64,000 nucleotides of DNA from Lysinibacillus macroides (GTDB lineage: Bacteria > Bacillota > Bacilli > Bacillales_A > Planococcaceae): positions 920,869 to 984,868 of the forward strand of contig NZ_LGCI01000010.1 in NCBI RefSeq assembly GCF_001281525.1, written 5' to 3'. This document shows positions 40,176 to 49,534 of this stretch, one piece after another (positions within the stretch are counted from its first letter, which is position 1; each line of letters begins with the position of its first letter). Made by a program: the position numbers and the translations under genes. The notes beneath the pieces were generated by a model. That model was given only the letters and a program-made list of their open reading frames with translations. It made no database searches and was not told the origin of the DNA.

Positions 40176-41138
40176 ATGAAGGAAATTATTTACTTAGATA
40201 CAAACATAATAAATTCTATGTTAGCACAATTAGACGAGGGACTAATTAATAATTTTACTATGGAAAGTTCTTCACAAGAAACAAATGGAGAAACGACGCA
40301 ATCAACACGAAGTTCAAATGGACAATTAAATGCTAATGTAAAAGTTTCAACAGGAATACTTCCTGGCGGAAGCTTTAGGTTCGGTGCAAGAAAAGGAAAT
40401 GGAGGAACAGAATCAGAAATATATTCAACTTCGATATTAGAAGGTCAAAAAGATATTTTAAATAAAGCCTTTCATGATCATGCGTTAGAAATTTTAATAA
40501 GAAAATTAAAAGAAAGAAATTTACTTGTTGAAGGAAATAATAGATTTAAAGAGGGTGACTTATTTTTCTATGAATCTACCTTTAAATTTTATGATTTTGA
40601 TCTATTAAAAAATTCTATAAATGCAGAAGCAATGAAAAAAATTTACTTCATGGAAATTGAACAGTATGACCTTAGCTACGAAGAAGCCAAGAAATTATTA
40701 GCGAAAAAAAATCCTAATGCTGCAGATAGGGCAAAAATGGCTGAAGCAAATATCATTGTAGCCACAGTTGAAGGAGTTAAACCCATAGTATCAATGTACG
40801 AACAACTACACTCACTTGGAAAATATGCTTCAGAATTACTATCTGGTATGGCACTTATAAAAGCGGGGAAAAATATTGGTCTTGTGAGTAAAGATAGTTT
40901 AAGAGAGTCTTCACAAGCCTTAACATTTAGAATTGATAATTCTAGGCAAGCAAAAATGTTATTTAGGGTAATAGGAAAAAAAAATATTGTTATTGATGGA
41001 AACTCTGCTATGCCCAATTTAGAAGAAAAAGATTTAGATAAAGTACCTAACATGATGATGGATATAATTTTAGGTTCATTTAAAATCATAGAGGCTGGGG
41101 ACTATATGGTAACTCCTTTAGCTATTTATTATGAATAA
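40176..41138 (+). CDS. DUF6414-like protein (320 aa), lysogen-expressed cargo
   Basis: Begins MKEIIYLDTNIINSMLAQLD, then a Ser/Thr/Gln-rich stretch and a region SILEGQKDILNKAFHDHALE, resembling the DUF6414 family as I remember it. The C-terminal half (about residues 190-320) is alpha/beta with LSGMALIKAGKNIGLVSKD. GGAGAG precedes ATG 40176. Placed between repressor genes and immA/int on the plus strand, the usual spot for genes expressed in the lysogen, including phage-defence genes. Function unproven. Confidence 0.65.
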   Translation: MKEIIYLDTNIINSMLAQLDEGLINNFTMESSSQETNGETTQSTRSSNGQLNANVKVSTGILPGGSFRFGARKGNGGTESEIYSTSILEGQKDILNKAFHDHALEILIRKLKERNLLVEGNNRFKEGDLFFYESTFKFYDFDLLKNSINAEAMKKIYFMEIEQYDLSYEEAKKLLAKKNPNAADRAKMAEANIIVATVEGVKPIVSMYEQLHSLGKYASELLSGMALIKAGKNIGLVSKDSLRESSQALTFRIDNSRQAKMLFRVIGKKNIVIDGNSAMPNLEEKDLDKVPNMMMDIILGSFKIIEAGDYMVTPLAIYYE

Positions 41139-41319
41139 TATCAAAATGTTTTTTCTTATTGATTTGCTTTTTTTCAAACTCTTTTGATTTTGTATTAATT
41201 CGCTCTTTTACTTTGTTTTTTGTCATTTGATTACTTTTAGCCATTTTTTCAAATTCTTCCTTCTGCTTTTTAGACTGTTGTTCAGTTTTTTTTATAAAGC
41301 CTAAAGTTTTTTTTAACAT
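41122..41319 (-). CDS. Small Lys-rich protein (65 aa)
   Basis: Start at MLKKTLGFIKKTEQQSKKQK (41319, GGAGGTGG upstream). Almost entirely Lys/Glu/Gln-rich helix, with a basic C-terminus. Convergent with, and overlapping by 17 nt, the DUF6414-like gene. Might be a nucleic-acid-binding or antitoxin-like partner; no evidence for either. Confidence 0.5.
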   Translation of the reverse strand: MLKKTLGFIKKTEQQSKKQKEEFEKMAKSNQMTKNKVKERINTKSKEFEKKQINKKKHFDIIHNK

Positions 41320-41476
41320 ACTAACCACCTCCATGATTCTTATGAAATATGTATATGCCTATAGTATATGTTATTTTACATTTATTTTGAAATGATAATT
41401 ATTTACCCTACTTCTAAAAAGTAGGGTTTTGTTATACAATAAAAAGAACATACGTTCTAAATAATTGTTTTAGGAG

Positions 41477-41956
41477 TTGATTTACATACACTATACACAT
41501 CTGGAAGATTATGTCCAACAGTTCTATACTCGTCTAGGCATTACAGACCCTACTCTGCTGCAGTTTGAAGAAATGGCCCTTCGAATGGGCTTGAAAGTGT
41601 TTTATTGGTCAGAAAAGAGTCAGGCCTTGTTTATTGATGGTCGGTATTATATTTTTCTTAATGAAAACCAATCGCCAAAGCAACAATGGCAAGATTTTTG
41701 CCATGAGCTTTCACATGTTCTATTACATACAGGCGATCAATTTCATATGTATCCCCTCTTTCGTGAATATCAGGAATTCAAAGCTAATCACTTTATGTAC
41801 CATGCATGCATGCCAACATTTATGATGGATGATCTCAAATTAAATTACTCCGCTCCTCAAGTTATACGAGAATTACAAGAAATATTTAACGTAGAATATG
41901 AATTTGCTAGTAAGCGACTCTTACAATATAAGAGCAAGCTCATTATGCATAGATAG
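41477..41956 (+). CDS. ImmA/IrrE-family metallopeptidase (159 aa)
   Basis: Contains FCHELSHVLLHTGDQ, an HExxH zincin motif with the family-typical spacing, and a downstream FKANHF element that may give the third ligand. In ICEBs1 and related prophages ImmA cleaves the repressor after DNA damage. The start is unclear: TTG 41477 abuts the RBS (TTTAGGAG), and no ATG with better spacing exists. Lies just upstream of integrase, the standard order. Confidence 0.82.
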   Translation: MIYIHYTHLEDYVQQFYTRLGITDPTLLQFEEMALRMGLKVFYWSEKSQALFIDGRYYIFLNENQSPKQQWQDFCHELSHVLLHTGDQFHMYPLFREYQEFKANHFMYHACMPTFMMDDLKLNYSAPQVIRELQEIFNVEYEFASKRLLQYKSKLIMHR

Positions 41957-42054
41957 CATACTATCTACTCATGAAACCTGTTAGCATTATTGGAAAGGTG
42001 GTGATTTATCTATCCCCTACCGTACATCTGCCCGATAACGAATGAGGGATACTA

Positions 42055-43230
42055 ATGGCGAAAAAACCGAAATTAAATAAATGTCAACGTGATAAGGAAT
42101 TGTTTTGGTATCTGGACGCATCAGGAAACAAAAGGTGGCTCTATCGACATCGTTATTATGATGTACTCAAAAAACGTCGTGAAAAAAAGGAACAAGCATT
42201 TACGAGTGAAGCTGCTGCCTATCGCGCTTTATGTGAAGTGCGTGCAAAGTTAGTTAGTGGTAATCATATTGAAGTGGAAAACGACAATATGAGAGTTGCT
42301 GAATGGCTAGACATATGGTTTGAGTCCAATAAAGTAACTTGGCGGCCTAATACTGTCAAACAGCGAGCTAATATGATTCGTGACCAGTTTAAGCCATCAT
42401 TAGGGAAGTTTAAGTTGGCTACTTTAGATAAAGAGACATATAAACGTCAATTTATTCAAAAGTTATTGATTGATTATAAGCCTTCGACAGTACGATTGTT
42501 TCACCGTGTATTCAAAGTAGCTATTAATGCTGCAGTCGACAATGAGCTCATTCCGAGAAATCGCTTCACGAAAGTTATCATTAAAGATGAAGGTGCTATT
42601 GAAAAAGCTAATATGTTAACAAAAGCAGAGTTACAGACAGTTTTGAGCTATGTACATGAAAAGGAGAATATCACCGTCAATACGTTATTTCATTTTTTGG
42701 CATACTCTGGGTGTCGTCGTGGTGAAGCACTTGGTTTGCAGTGGCGTGATTTAGATTTCAAATATAACCAAGTAACTTTCGACCGCCAACGAACGAAAAA
42801 TGAAATAGGTCCATTAAAAACAACAAATAGTTATCGTACTATTGATATGGATTCTAAAATAATGGCTATGCTAAAAAAATATCAGACCTGGTGTAAAGAG
42901 TTATATTTATTCAACGGGAAGAGATTCTCTGACACTGAACTTGTCTTTGTATCAAGTCAAACATGTGCACCTTATGCTGAGAATAGCCTGCATTATGCTT
43001 TTGAAAGAGTAAAAGAGCATTCAGGTATTACCGCTCCATTTTCTCCGCACGTATTCAGACACACGCACGCAACCATATTATTATTGACTGCTAAAATCGA
43101 TGTAACAGTTGTAGCTGATCGTTTAGGTAACACACCAAAAGTCATTTGGGAAACTTATGCTCATGTGCTTGATGAAGCTAAAAAAGAAGTTGTGGAAGTA
43201 TTCAATGATGCTCTAAAATTATTAAGTTAA
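42055..43230 (+). CDS. int: Tyrosine recombinase integrase (391 aa)
   Basis: Catalyses prophage integration and excision. An N-terminal AP2-like arm-binding part (FWYLDASGNKRWLYRHRYYD), a SAM-like core-binding domain (about 80-170) and a catalytic domain with Arg in SGCRRGEALGLQ, HxxR in HVFRHTHATI and Tyr in WETYAHVLDEA. AGGG precedes ATG 42055. It marks the right end of the prophage; host genes follow. Confidence 0.93.
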   Translation: MAKKPKLNKCQRDKELFWYLDASGNKRWLYRHRYYDVLKKRREKKEQAFTSEAAAYRALCEVRAKLVSGNHIEVENDNMRVAEWLDIWFESNKVTWRPNTVKQRANMIRDQFKPSLGKFKLATLDKETYKRQFIQKLLIDYKPSTVRLFHRVFKVAINAAVDNELIPRNRFTKVIIKDEGAIEKANMLTKAELQTVLSYVHEKENITVNTLFHFLAYSGCRRGEALGLQWRDLDFKYNQVTFDRQRTKNEIGPLKTTNSYRTIDMDSKIMAMLKKYQTWCKELYLFNGKRFSDTELVFVSSQTCAPYAENSLHYAFERVKEHSGITAPFSPHVFRHTHATILLLTAKIDVTVVADRLGNTPKVIWETYAHVLDEAKKEVVEVFNDALKLLS

Positions 43231-43240
43231 TCATGTGTTT

Positions 43241-43412
43241 TGGGGCACTATGGGGGCAAATTTGGGGGCAACTTTATAAAGAGGTGATGCAAACCCTTGT
43301 TATCAATGGATTTATAAAATCGTAGAACATTCCTCTCGTTAATTTTTTCGGGTTTCAAACACATTTAAACGTAAACCGCCGATACTTGTATATCAAGTAT
43401 TTGGCGGTTTTT
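43241..43412. other. Probable attachment region with arm-type repeats and int terminator
   Basis: Three direct repeats of GGGGCA (43242, 43253, 43265 approximately) spaced 11-12 bp lie right after int and look like integrase arm sites. A strong plus-strand terminator follows at 43373-43412 (AAACCGCC/GGCGGTT with an inner ATACTTG/CAAGTAT stem, then T5). The core crossover cannot be fixed because the left attachment site is outside the window. From 43413 to 43825 I see no supported gene, only short broken frames. Confidence 0.45.
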
Positions 43413-43825
43413 ATTATTTTCAACTACTCAAAATCCTTCAAAGCTAATCAATAATTTGCGGATTCATTCTAAGAAAATCAGTATATTAAGGTATGGGACA
43501 TCCTAAACATTAAAATTACTGATAAATGTATATAGATCATTATTTCCAAGGAAGTGGTTTCTCTATCTCTTTAATAATCAGCCCAATCAATAATTCATCT
43601 AGTCCAAACTTGTCATAGTTTTTTTAAAAGAAGAAAAGACTGCGGAAAACAAACTTGATTACACCATTCGAGAAGAACAAGTGGAGAGAAGTATGTGATG
43701 CGTCGCTTTGTTGACTCTTTTAATCAAAGAAAAGAATTTACATAAATTAGTTGAATCTACCAGTTATCTAGCAAAAATAAAGCAGACAAGATTGATTTCA
43801 TTTTTGTGAGAGTGAATATATACGT

Positions 43826-43857
43826 AAAAAGACCCTGGCTTAAAATGAATACCAGGG
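43826..43857 (-). terminator. Terminator of the secreted-protein gene
   Basis: Minus-strand CCCTGG/CCAGGG stem with a 13-nt AT-rich loop followed by TCTTTTT, about 22 nt past the stop codon at 43879. Confidence 0.6.
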
Positions 43858-43878
43858 CTGTTTGAGTTATGTTAAAAA

Positions 43879-44481
43879 TCAAATTTCTACGTATACTGTC
43901 TCACTATACTTATATTGCTTTAATACTCCGCCCACATAAACAATATTTGTTAAAACACCAGATATATTTATCCCTATTGATCTGCCACCATCTAATTTTT
44001 TTATTGTATATGAACTTTGTGACCAAGTCCAACTCCCATTTCCCTGAGCTTGAGATTTTACACTAACTAAATCAATCATCCCATTTCCCATCGCAACATA
44101 TGAAATAGTAGCACTTAGTGTAGCAGCACTAGTGGCATTAAACCTCCCCACTTTAGTCGTTGTAATCGGTGTGTTATAAAAAGGTGTGATTTCTAGTGTT
44201 TGCGTGGTATTATTTATTTCTAAATCAGAAGTAACATCACCATTCTCTAATTCTAAAAAATATTTAGCTGCTTCCTCGATTGAATCGAATTCAAGAGGGA
44301 TAACTCCTTCTGGAATTTCTGTTATAGTTTGAAGATTAAATCTTTCATCCAGTTGATCCATTGTTGTGATAGAAGATGTTTCTACAGTTTTACTAGATTC
44401 ATTTGCAAAAACAGGCACTACACTAGTGCTAAATAGTGCTAACGTTAATGTTGATGCTGATAATAATTTAGAAAATTTCAC
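43879..44481 (-). CDS. Secreted protein of unknown function (200 aa)
   Basis: A GTG start at 44481 with GGAGTG upstream gives MKFSKLLSASTLTLALFSTS, a Sec signal peptide with cleavage near VFANE. The mature part has an acidic N-terminal region (FDSIEEAAKYFLELENGDVT) and a beta-rich C-terminal domain. Not recognised. A 14-bp palindrome ATGACATATGTCAT (44521-44534) lies about 40 bp upstream and may be an operator. First gene outside the prophage. Confidence 0.65.
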   Translation of the reverse strand: MKFSKLLSASTLTLALFSTSVVPVFANESSKTVETSSITTMDQLDERFNLQTITEIPEGVIPLEFDSIEEAAKYFLELENGDVTSDLEINNTTQTLEITPFYNTPITTTKVGRFNATSAATLSATISYVAMGNGMIDLVSVKSQAQGNGSWTWSQSSYTIKKLDGGRSIGINISGVLTNIVYVGGVLKQYKYSETVYVEI

Positions 44482-44534
44482 AAATATCACTCCATTTTTC
44501 AAGTATATTTCTAAATTTTTATGACATATGTCAT

Positions 44535-45203
44535 CATGCCTTGGCTATAGCCTATACACTTAATCTCGAGATAATGATATCCTAACATTTCCAACAATAG
44601 GGTATCAACATTCGTTTAACGCCATTTTTTGATGTAATGACCGCCATTTTTTTGATCTATATTCACAGGTCCCGCCAATTCACGCCAACTTACGCCATTA
44701 TCTGGCGGTCATCTTATTATTTTCAAGTACTAAAGTAACAATGTTTATGAATATCTAGTAAAATACTTGAAATATTTCAAAATTCATGATTTTTATACCT
44801 GAATATTTTTTCACAAAAATGTCAATTTTAGACCATAATGTTTAAATGAAAGTGAAACTGTTTATCAATTTTTTTATCAACTGATTGCTTTAGTAGGTAA
44901 TTTTGTAAATTGTCATCCTTTATTGTTTGTGCAGCTCATTCGTTCTATCTAAGGCTGTAGGGATGTCAGTTTTTTTGCAAGCTCTCTTGTAACCAAACAT
45001 ACGCTATATAATCCTTTTAAAATCGCTGCGGATCAGCCGTTTATGTTACCTTCACCTGTGCATAAAGCTATAGATATTGTCCTTTAAACCGTAGCCATAT
45101 TGCACACGATTCACAGGTGCTACTTAGACAATTCGACCTCCGCGCCTATCCAATGAGAAGTATTTATTAATGACTTTTTTATGCTTCTCACTAAACTTTC
45201 ACA
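44535..45203. other. Gene-poor interval with decayed sequence
   Basis: No frame with an RBS is convincing. Around 44630-44715 there are five CGCCA-type short repeats and an outer inverted repeat (ATGACCGCCA/TGGCGGTCAT). Around 44930-45130, minus-strand fragments such as FGYKRACKKTDIPTALDRTN interrupted by stops look like remnants of a gene, possibly mobile-element scars near the prophage junction. Confidence 0.4.
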
Positions 45204-46049
45204 TTACTGAAGTGAGATGTCTGCTACTATCATTCTGCCTTCCCGCTTTTTTCTTTTAGCGCGTAACATCAACCCAACAAGCAAATAGAGAAATGTTGTA
45301 ATAATGCCTGCGGTTGGTGAAACAAGAATTTCTTTTCCTTGGACAATGTTGAGATAACCCTCAAGAATAAGCGGATTTACTAGAGCATCCTCTGTCATAT
45401 GCATAAGGACTAGTGGCCAAATGCTTTTTGTCATAAGATAAATTTCAGTATACATAACATTCCAGAAAATGATAGTGACAATTCCTACAAGCATAAATAC
45501 CCATCGATTTACGGGAAGTACGCTAGTAATATCATTTTCAGTTAAAAATACAAGGAAGTAAGGAATATGCCAGACTCCCCACACTCCCCCAACACTAACA
45601 TAGAGCCAAAAGTCATTTAATTTTAGCTGTATCAGTTTGCTTGTGAGATAGCCCCGCCAAACCGATTCTTCAAAAAAATTTTTAATAAACTGGACAAGTA
45701 AACCACTTACAAAAACAGACACAATTGTGGACATATCAAAGTTCGAAAAATCCATCCAATCAAAAACATAGCCTAACAGCACAATAATAGATGTGATAAC
45801 AGGATAAATCAGCAGTGCGGTAATATACCATTTTACATTGCCTTTTAAACTAAGTGATAATCCCATGTCCCGCCAACCATCCCCTGCAAAGGCACGCAAT
45901 AGTATCGTTGCAAATAACGGTGAAATTAGCCAAATTCCCATACCAAGTGAATCGCCCTGAGGCTGCTCGGGGAGTAATTTGTCCACCCACACCCCAAGCC
46001 ATCCACATAGTAATACAACAATTGTAAAGGTTATTACATTTCTTTTCAT
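45204..46049 (-). CDS. CPBP-family intramembrane metalloprotease (281 aa)
   Basis: Eight or so hydrophobic segments, with the CPBP/Abi signature: EESVWRGYL (first Glu pair and Arg) and WGVWHIPYF (His), then a later LMHMTEDALVN. Members process prenylated or membrane proteins, or act in bacteriocin immunity. Its start overlaps the upstream TetR gene by 4 nt, so the pair forms an operon, presumably repressed by the TetR protein. Confidence 0.85.
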   Translation of the reverse strand: MKRNVITFTIVVLLCGWLGVWVDKLLPEQPQGDSLGMGIWLISPLFATILLRAFAGDGWRDMGLSLSLKGNVKWYITALLIYPVITSIIVLLGYVFDWMDFSNFDMSTIVSVFVSGLLVQFIKNFFEESVWRGYLTSKLIQLKLNDFWLYVSVGGVWGVWHIPYFLVFLTENDITSVLPVNRWVFMLVGIVTIIFWNVMYTEIYLMTKSIWPLVLMHMTEDALVNPLILEGYLNIVQGKEILVSPTAGIITTFLYLLVGLMLRAKRKKREGRMIVADISLQ

Positions 46050-46642
46050 GGATAACTAGCCTCCTTATTGTCAAGTATGGCAATAATCCACATGGGATCA
46101 GGGCACGGTGTTTCAGGATGCAGAGCTATATATTGTGCAATACTCTGGATAGAGCACCAAAATGCTACGGCAAGCGCTTGAGCATTTCCTTGTTTAATAT
46201 CACCCTGTAGCTGCCCTTTTTCAATGATGAGAGCGCTTTTTTCCATTAGTTTAGTAGCTTCAGCAAGTTTTTCTTTTAGGTCAGGAGCTAAAGAATCCAA
46301 ATGCTGCGCGCTTTCCATTAGAACAAACATTTTAGCAGCAAATGAATTTGTCTTAATCATGTTGAATATGTCTTCTACAGCTTTTTTAAAAATAGCTAGT
46401 GGTTGTTCTTCATCTAAAGGAGAAAAATCCATTTTAAGCTTTTCACAGCCAATGAGAATGAGCGTTTCATATAACTTCTCCTTCGATTCAAAATAGTGGA
46501 AAAGCAAGCCCATACTCATGTCAGCAGCCTTCGCAATATCCGCAACTTTGGTTTCACCATAGCCCTTTCGAATAAATAAATCTAAAGCACATTCTAAAAT
46601 TAAGGCTTTTCTCCGTTCCTTTTGTACTTGTCTATTCGACAT
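46046..46642 (-). CDS. TetR/AcrR-family regulator (198 aa)
   Basis: N-terminal HTH (RKALILECALDLFIRKGYGE, TKVADIAKAADMSMGLLFHY) and a helical ligand-binding domain. A 12-bp inverted repeat immediately upstream (46656-46692) is a likely operator, suggesting autoregulation of this gene and the CPBP protease gene. The ligand is unknown. Confidence 0.88.
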   Translation of the reverse strand: MSNRQVQKERRKALILECALDLFIRKGYGETKVADIAKAADMSMGLLFHYFESKEKLYETLILIGCEKLKMDFSPLDEEQPLAIFKKAVEDIFNMIKTNSFAAKMFVLMESAQHLDSLAPDLKEKLAEATKLMEKSALIIEKGQLQGDIKQGNAQALAVAFWCSIQSIAQYIALHPETPCPDPMWIIAILDNKEASYP

Positions 46643-46655
46643 TTTCTCACCTCAT

Positions 46656-46692
46656 TTATTGAATATATTTTCATTGAAATTATATTCAATAA
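46656..46692. promoter_or_regulatory. TetR-type operator
   Basis: Perfect inverted repeat TTATTGAATATA/TATATTCAATAA with a 13-bp spacer, ending 13 bp upstream of the TetR start codon. From 46693 to 47270 (about 580 bp) there is only AT-rich non-coding sequence, including the promoter region of the next gene; no other feature is evident. Confidence 0.75.
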
Positions 46693-47270
46693 AATTTAAA
46701 AATTTCCTGCTAAATATCCACCTTTCATAAAAAAAGATAGAAGAAGTGAATTTTTCAAACAGAGGCATTCCATTAGAATTTCAATCACCACCTTTTATGT
46801 ATTATCGAAAACAAGAGGAATTTTCAGGTTGTTATATTATGACTTTCCAAAATTCACAGCTCCACTAAAAAAGTAAAATATTAATATTCATGTTCACTAC
46901 TAAATAAAAAAAGGATTTTATTCCATTTTTACGCACCTTAAAAGCAGCATAAATACAACCTATATGCTAAAAACCTATTATCAGGTATTTACTATTCAAT
47001 GAGGCATAAAAATAGAACCACTTTCCAAAAAATATATTTTACTTTTATAATAAAATGTTTTCTAAAGCATAATAAAATCAATAAATAACATAACCCTTAT
47101 TTTTAAAGAATCTATTACAAGGTTAACTTTTTTGTAAAATAATAACACTACAAAAAATATTAATTTTGATAAAAATTTGAGTTGCAGTTTGATAAAAAAT
47201 AGACTACGATGAATTGCGAAAGGTGGTTCACCATCATTCAAGCAATAATAATTTTAAAGGGGTTGGACAT

Positions 47271-48476
47271 ATGTCAGACGTTCTAAAGCAATTTGTAATG
47301 CCGAAAACAAACTTATTTGGAGCTGGAGCAATTCAAGAAGTTGGTAATCGTTTAAATGATTTAGAAGTGAAAAAGACATTAATCGTAACAGATGAGGGCT
47401 TACACAAATTAGGTCTCTCTGAACAAATTGCAAACATCATTACAGCTGCTGGAATTGATGTAGCAATTTTCCCGAAAGCCGAACCAAATCCAACAGATCA
47501 AAACGTAGAAGATGGGGTTGCAGTATATCATGCTGAAAATTGCGATTCCATTGTATCTCTTGGAGGAGGCAGTGCACACGATGCAGCAAAAGCAATCGGA
47601 CTTATTGCTTCGAATGGTGGACGTATTCATGATTATGAGGGTGTGGATAAATCTCAAAATCCACTTGTCCCTTATATTGCGATCAACACAACGGCTGGTA
47701 CTGCAAGTGAAATGACTCGTTTCACGATTATTACAGATACAGCACGTAAAGTAAAAATGGCGATTGTTGATAAACATGTGACACCGTTACTTTCCATTAA
47801 CGATCCTGAATTAATGATTGGTTTACCTCCTGCTCTTACAGCAGCTACTGGTGTTGATGCATTAACACATGCGATTGAAGCCTTTGTTTCAACAAATGCA
47901 ACACCAATTACAGATGCTTGTGCTGAAAAGGTACTTCAACTAATTCCAGAATACCTACCACGTGCCTATGCAAATGGCACTGATTTAGAAGCACGTGAGC
48001 AAATGGTATATGCACAATTTTTAGCTGGTATGGCCTTTAATAATGCCTCACTTGGCTATGTCCATGCAATTGCCCATCAGCTAGGTGGCTTCTATAATCT
48101 GCCACATGGCGTATGTAATGCGATTTTATTGCCACATGTTTGCCGCTTTAATGTGACGGCACGTACAGAGCGCTTCGCTCGTATTGCTGAATTATTAGGC
48201 GAAAATGTGGAAGGCTTAAGTAAGCGCGATGCTGCTGAAAAAGCGATTACAGCGATTGAAAAGCTAGCTAAGGACTTAAATATTCCTAGCGGCTTCCGTG
48301 AATTAGGGGCAAAAGATGAGGATATTGAAACATTAGCGAAAAATGCGCTGTTAGATGTTTGTGCGACAACAAATCCTCGTAAAGCAACATTGGAAGATAT
48401 TAAACAAATCATTACAAATGCAATGGGTCCTGTTGCAAAGAAAGAGCAATCGCTTGAGGCTGTAGCACTTTCTTAA
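47271..48476 (+). CDS. Iron-containing alcohol dehydrogenase (401 aa)
   Basis: NAD(P)-dependent oxidation of an alcohol or reduction of an aldehyde. Start at MSDVLKQFVMPKTNLFGAGA (47271, AAGGGG upstream). Group III signature: GGGSAHDAAKAIGL nucleotide-binding loop and metal ligands in GVDALTHAIEAFVS, HAIAHQLGGFYNLPHG. Similar in size to YiaY/AdhB-type enzymes. The preceding 580-bp leader suggests complex regulation. Substrate not predictable. Confidence 0.9.
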   Translation: MSDVLKQFVMPKTNLFGAGAIQEVGNRLNDLEVKKTLIVTDEGLHKLGLSEQIANIITAAGIDVAIFPKAEPNPTDQNVEDGVAVYHAENCDSIVSLGGGSAHDAAKAIGLIASNGGRIHDYEGVDKSQNPLVPYIAINTTAGTASEMTRFTIITDTARKVKMAIVDKHVTPLLSINDPELMIGLPPALTAATGVDALTHAIEAFVSTNATPITDACAEKVLQLIPEYLPRAYANGTDLEAREQMVYAQFLAGMAFNNASLGYVHAIAHQLGGFYNLPHGVCNAILLPHVCRFNVTARTERFARIAELLGENVEGLSKRDAAEKAITAIEKLAKDLNIPSGFRELGAKDEDIETLAKNALLDVCATTNPRKATLEDIKQIITNAMGPVAKKEQSLEAVALS

Positions 48477-48488
48477 TCGTATTAGATG

Positions 48489-48520
48489 CTAAGGTGGGGA
48501 ATTTTCTCCACCTTTTTTTC
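48489..48520 (+). terminator. Terminator of the alcohol dehydrogenase gene
   Basis: AAGGTGG/CCACCTT stem with loop GGAATTTTCT followed by T6, 15 nt past the stop. Confidence 0.75.
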
Positions 48521-48595
48521 TATTTTATGATAAGTTCATTGTCTATAGGGCTAACTCTCGTTATACTTTTCTTAAAAAGAATAGGAGATAGCGAT

Positions 48596-49399
48596 ATGCG
48601 TTTAATTTCAATTTGTCCTAGTAATACAGAGCTTGTCGCCTATTTAGGGCTGGTCGATCAGCTTGTTGGTGTTGATGATTTTTCTGATTGGCCAATAGCA
48701 GTGAAAAATTTACCACAGCTTGGGCCTGATTTATCGATTAATATGGATGCACTAGAAGCATTGCAGCCTGATCTTGTGCTTGCTTCTTTAAGCGTACCGG
48801 GTATGGAAAAAAATATTCAGGCATTGGCAGAACGAAGCATTCCACATATTGTTTTTAATGCAAACTCCTTAGAGGAAATCGCACAAGATCTTCTCACACT
48901 TGGTAAGGTTTGCAATATGGAACAACGGGCACAATCTGTCATGCAGGAATATTTACAAACAATTGACAACATGCAGCACATTGCTCAAACAATTACGGAA
49001 AAGCCCACACTTTATTGGGAATGGTGGCCGAATCCTATTTTTACACCTGGCAGCACCAATTGGCTAACCGAAATTAGTGCAATCGCTGGCGGTGTGAATC
49101 TATTTCGGGATGTGGAACTAGCTAGTGTCCAAACAGATTGGGCAGATGTGGTACAGCGTAAGCCTGACTATATAATGATGGCTTGGGTTGGTGTTGCTTT
49201 TAAGCGAATAAAACCAGCCCATGTATTAAAACGCCCGCATGCCCAGGATTTAGAGGCTGTCAAAAGGCAGCAGCTATATGTTATGGAGGAATGGCTTTAT
49301 TGTCGCCCTTCTCCCCGCCTTATTGATGGAGCCATTAAGCTTGCAAAACTATTACATCCAACGGAATATAAACATATAAAATATCCAAGTTTCCTATAA
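48596..49399 (+). CDS. Cobalamin-binding (BtuF-like) periplasmic-fold protein (267 aa)
   Basis: Start MRLISICPSNTELVAYLGLV (48596, AGGAGA upstream). The N-terminal ICPSNTE..LGL..LVGVDDFSDWP pattern is typical of BtuF-like proteins that bind cobalamin or other corrinoids, with two alpha/beta lobes. There is no signal peptide, so it would be cytoplasmic, as in several Bacillales orphans. No transporter genes adjoin. Substrate is inferred from family only. Confidence 0.78.
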   Translation: MRLISICPSNTELVAYLGLVDQLVGVDDFSDWPIAVKNLPQLGPDLSINMDALEALQPDLVLASLSVPGMEKNIQALAERSIPHIVFNANSLEEIAQDLLTLGKVCNMEQRAQSVMQEYLQTIDNMQHIAQTITEKPTLYWEWWPNPIFTPGSTNWLTEISAIAGGVNLFRDVELASVQTDWADVVQRKPDYIMMAWVGVAFKRIKPAHVLKRPHAQDLEAVKRQQLYVMEEWLYCRPSPRLIDGAIKLAKLLHPTEYKHIKYPSFL

Positions 49400-49534
49400 A
49401 AAAACAACATTCCACAAGCTACGTGAGATGTTGTAAGAGTTTATCTATTATTTTTAAATTGTTCCAACATAATTTTTTTAGATTTTTAATAATATGTAGT
49501 TTATTCATAAAAACAGAAAAGGAATTAATCATCT

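Noticed and set aside
43373..43412. tRNA gene as integration target
   Set aside because: The hairpin is a terminator; no tRNA cloverleaf or TTCGAAT-like arm was found near the integrase.
44521..44534. PlcR box
   Set aside because: ATGACATATGTCAT is a palindrome but lacks the TATGNAA..TTNCATA pattern.
49390..49435. Terminator for the cobalamin-binding-like gene
   Set aside because: The ACAACAT/ATGTTGT stem has its T-run on the minus strand, where no gene ends; significance unclear.
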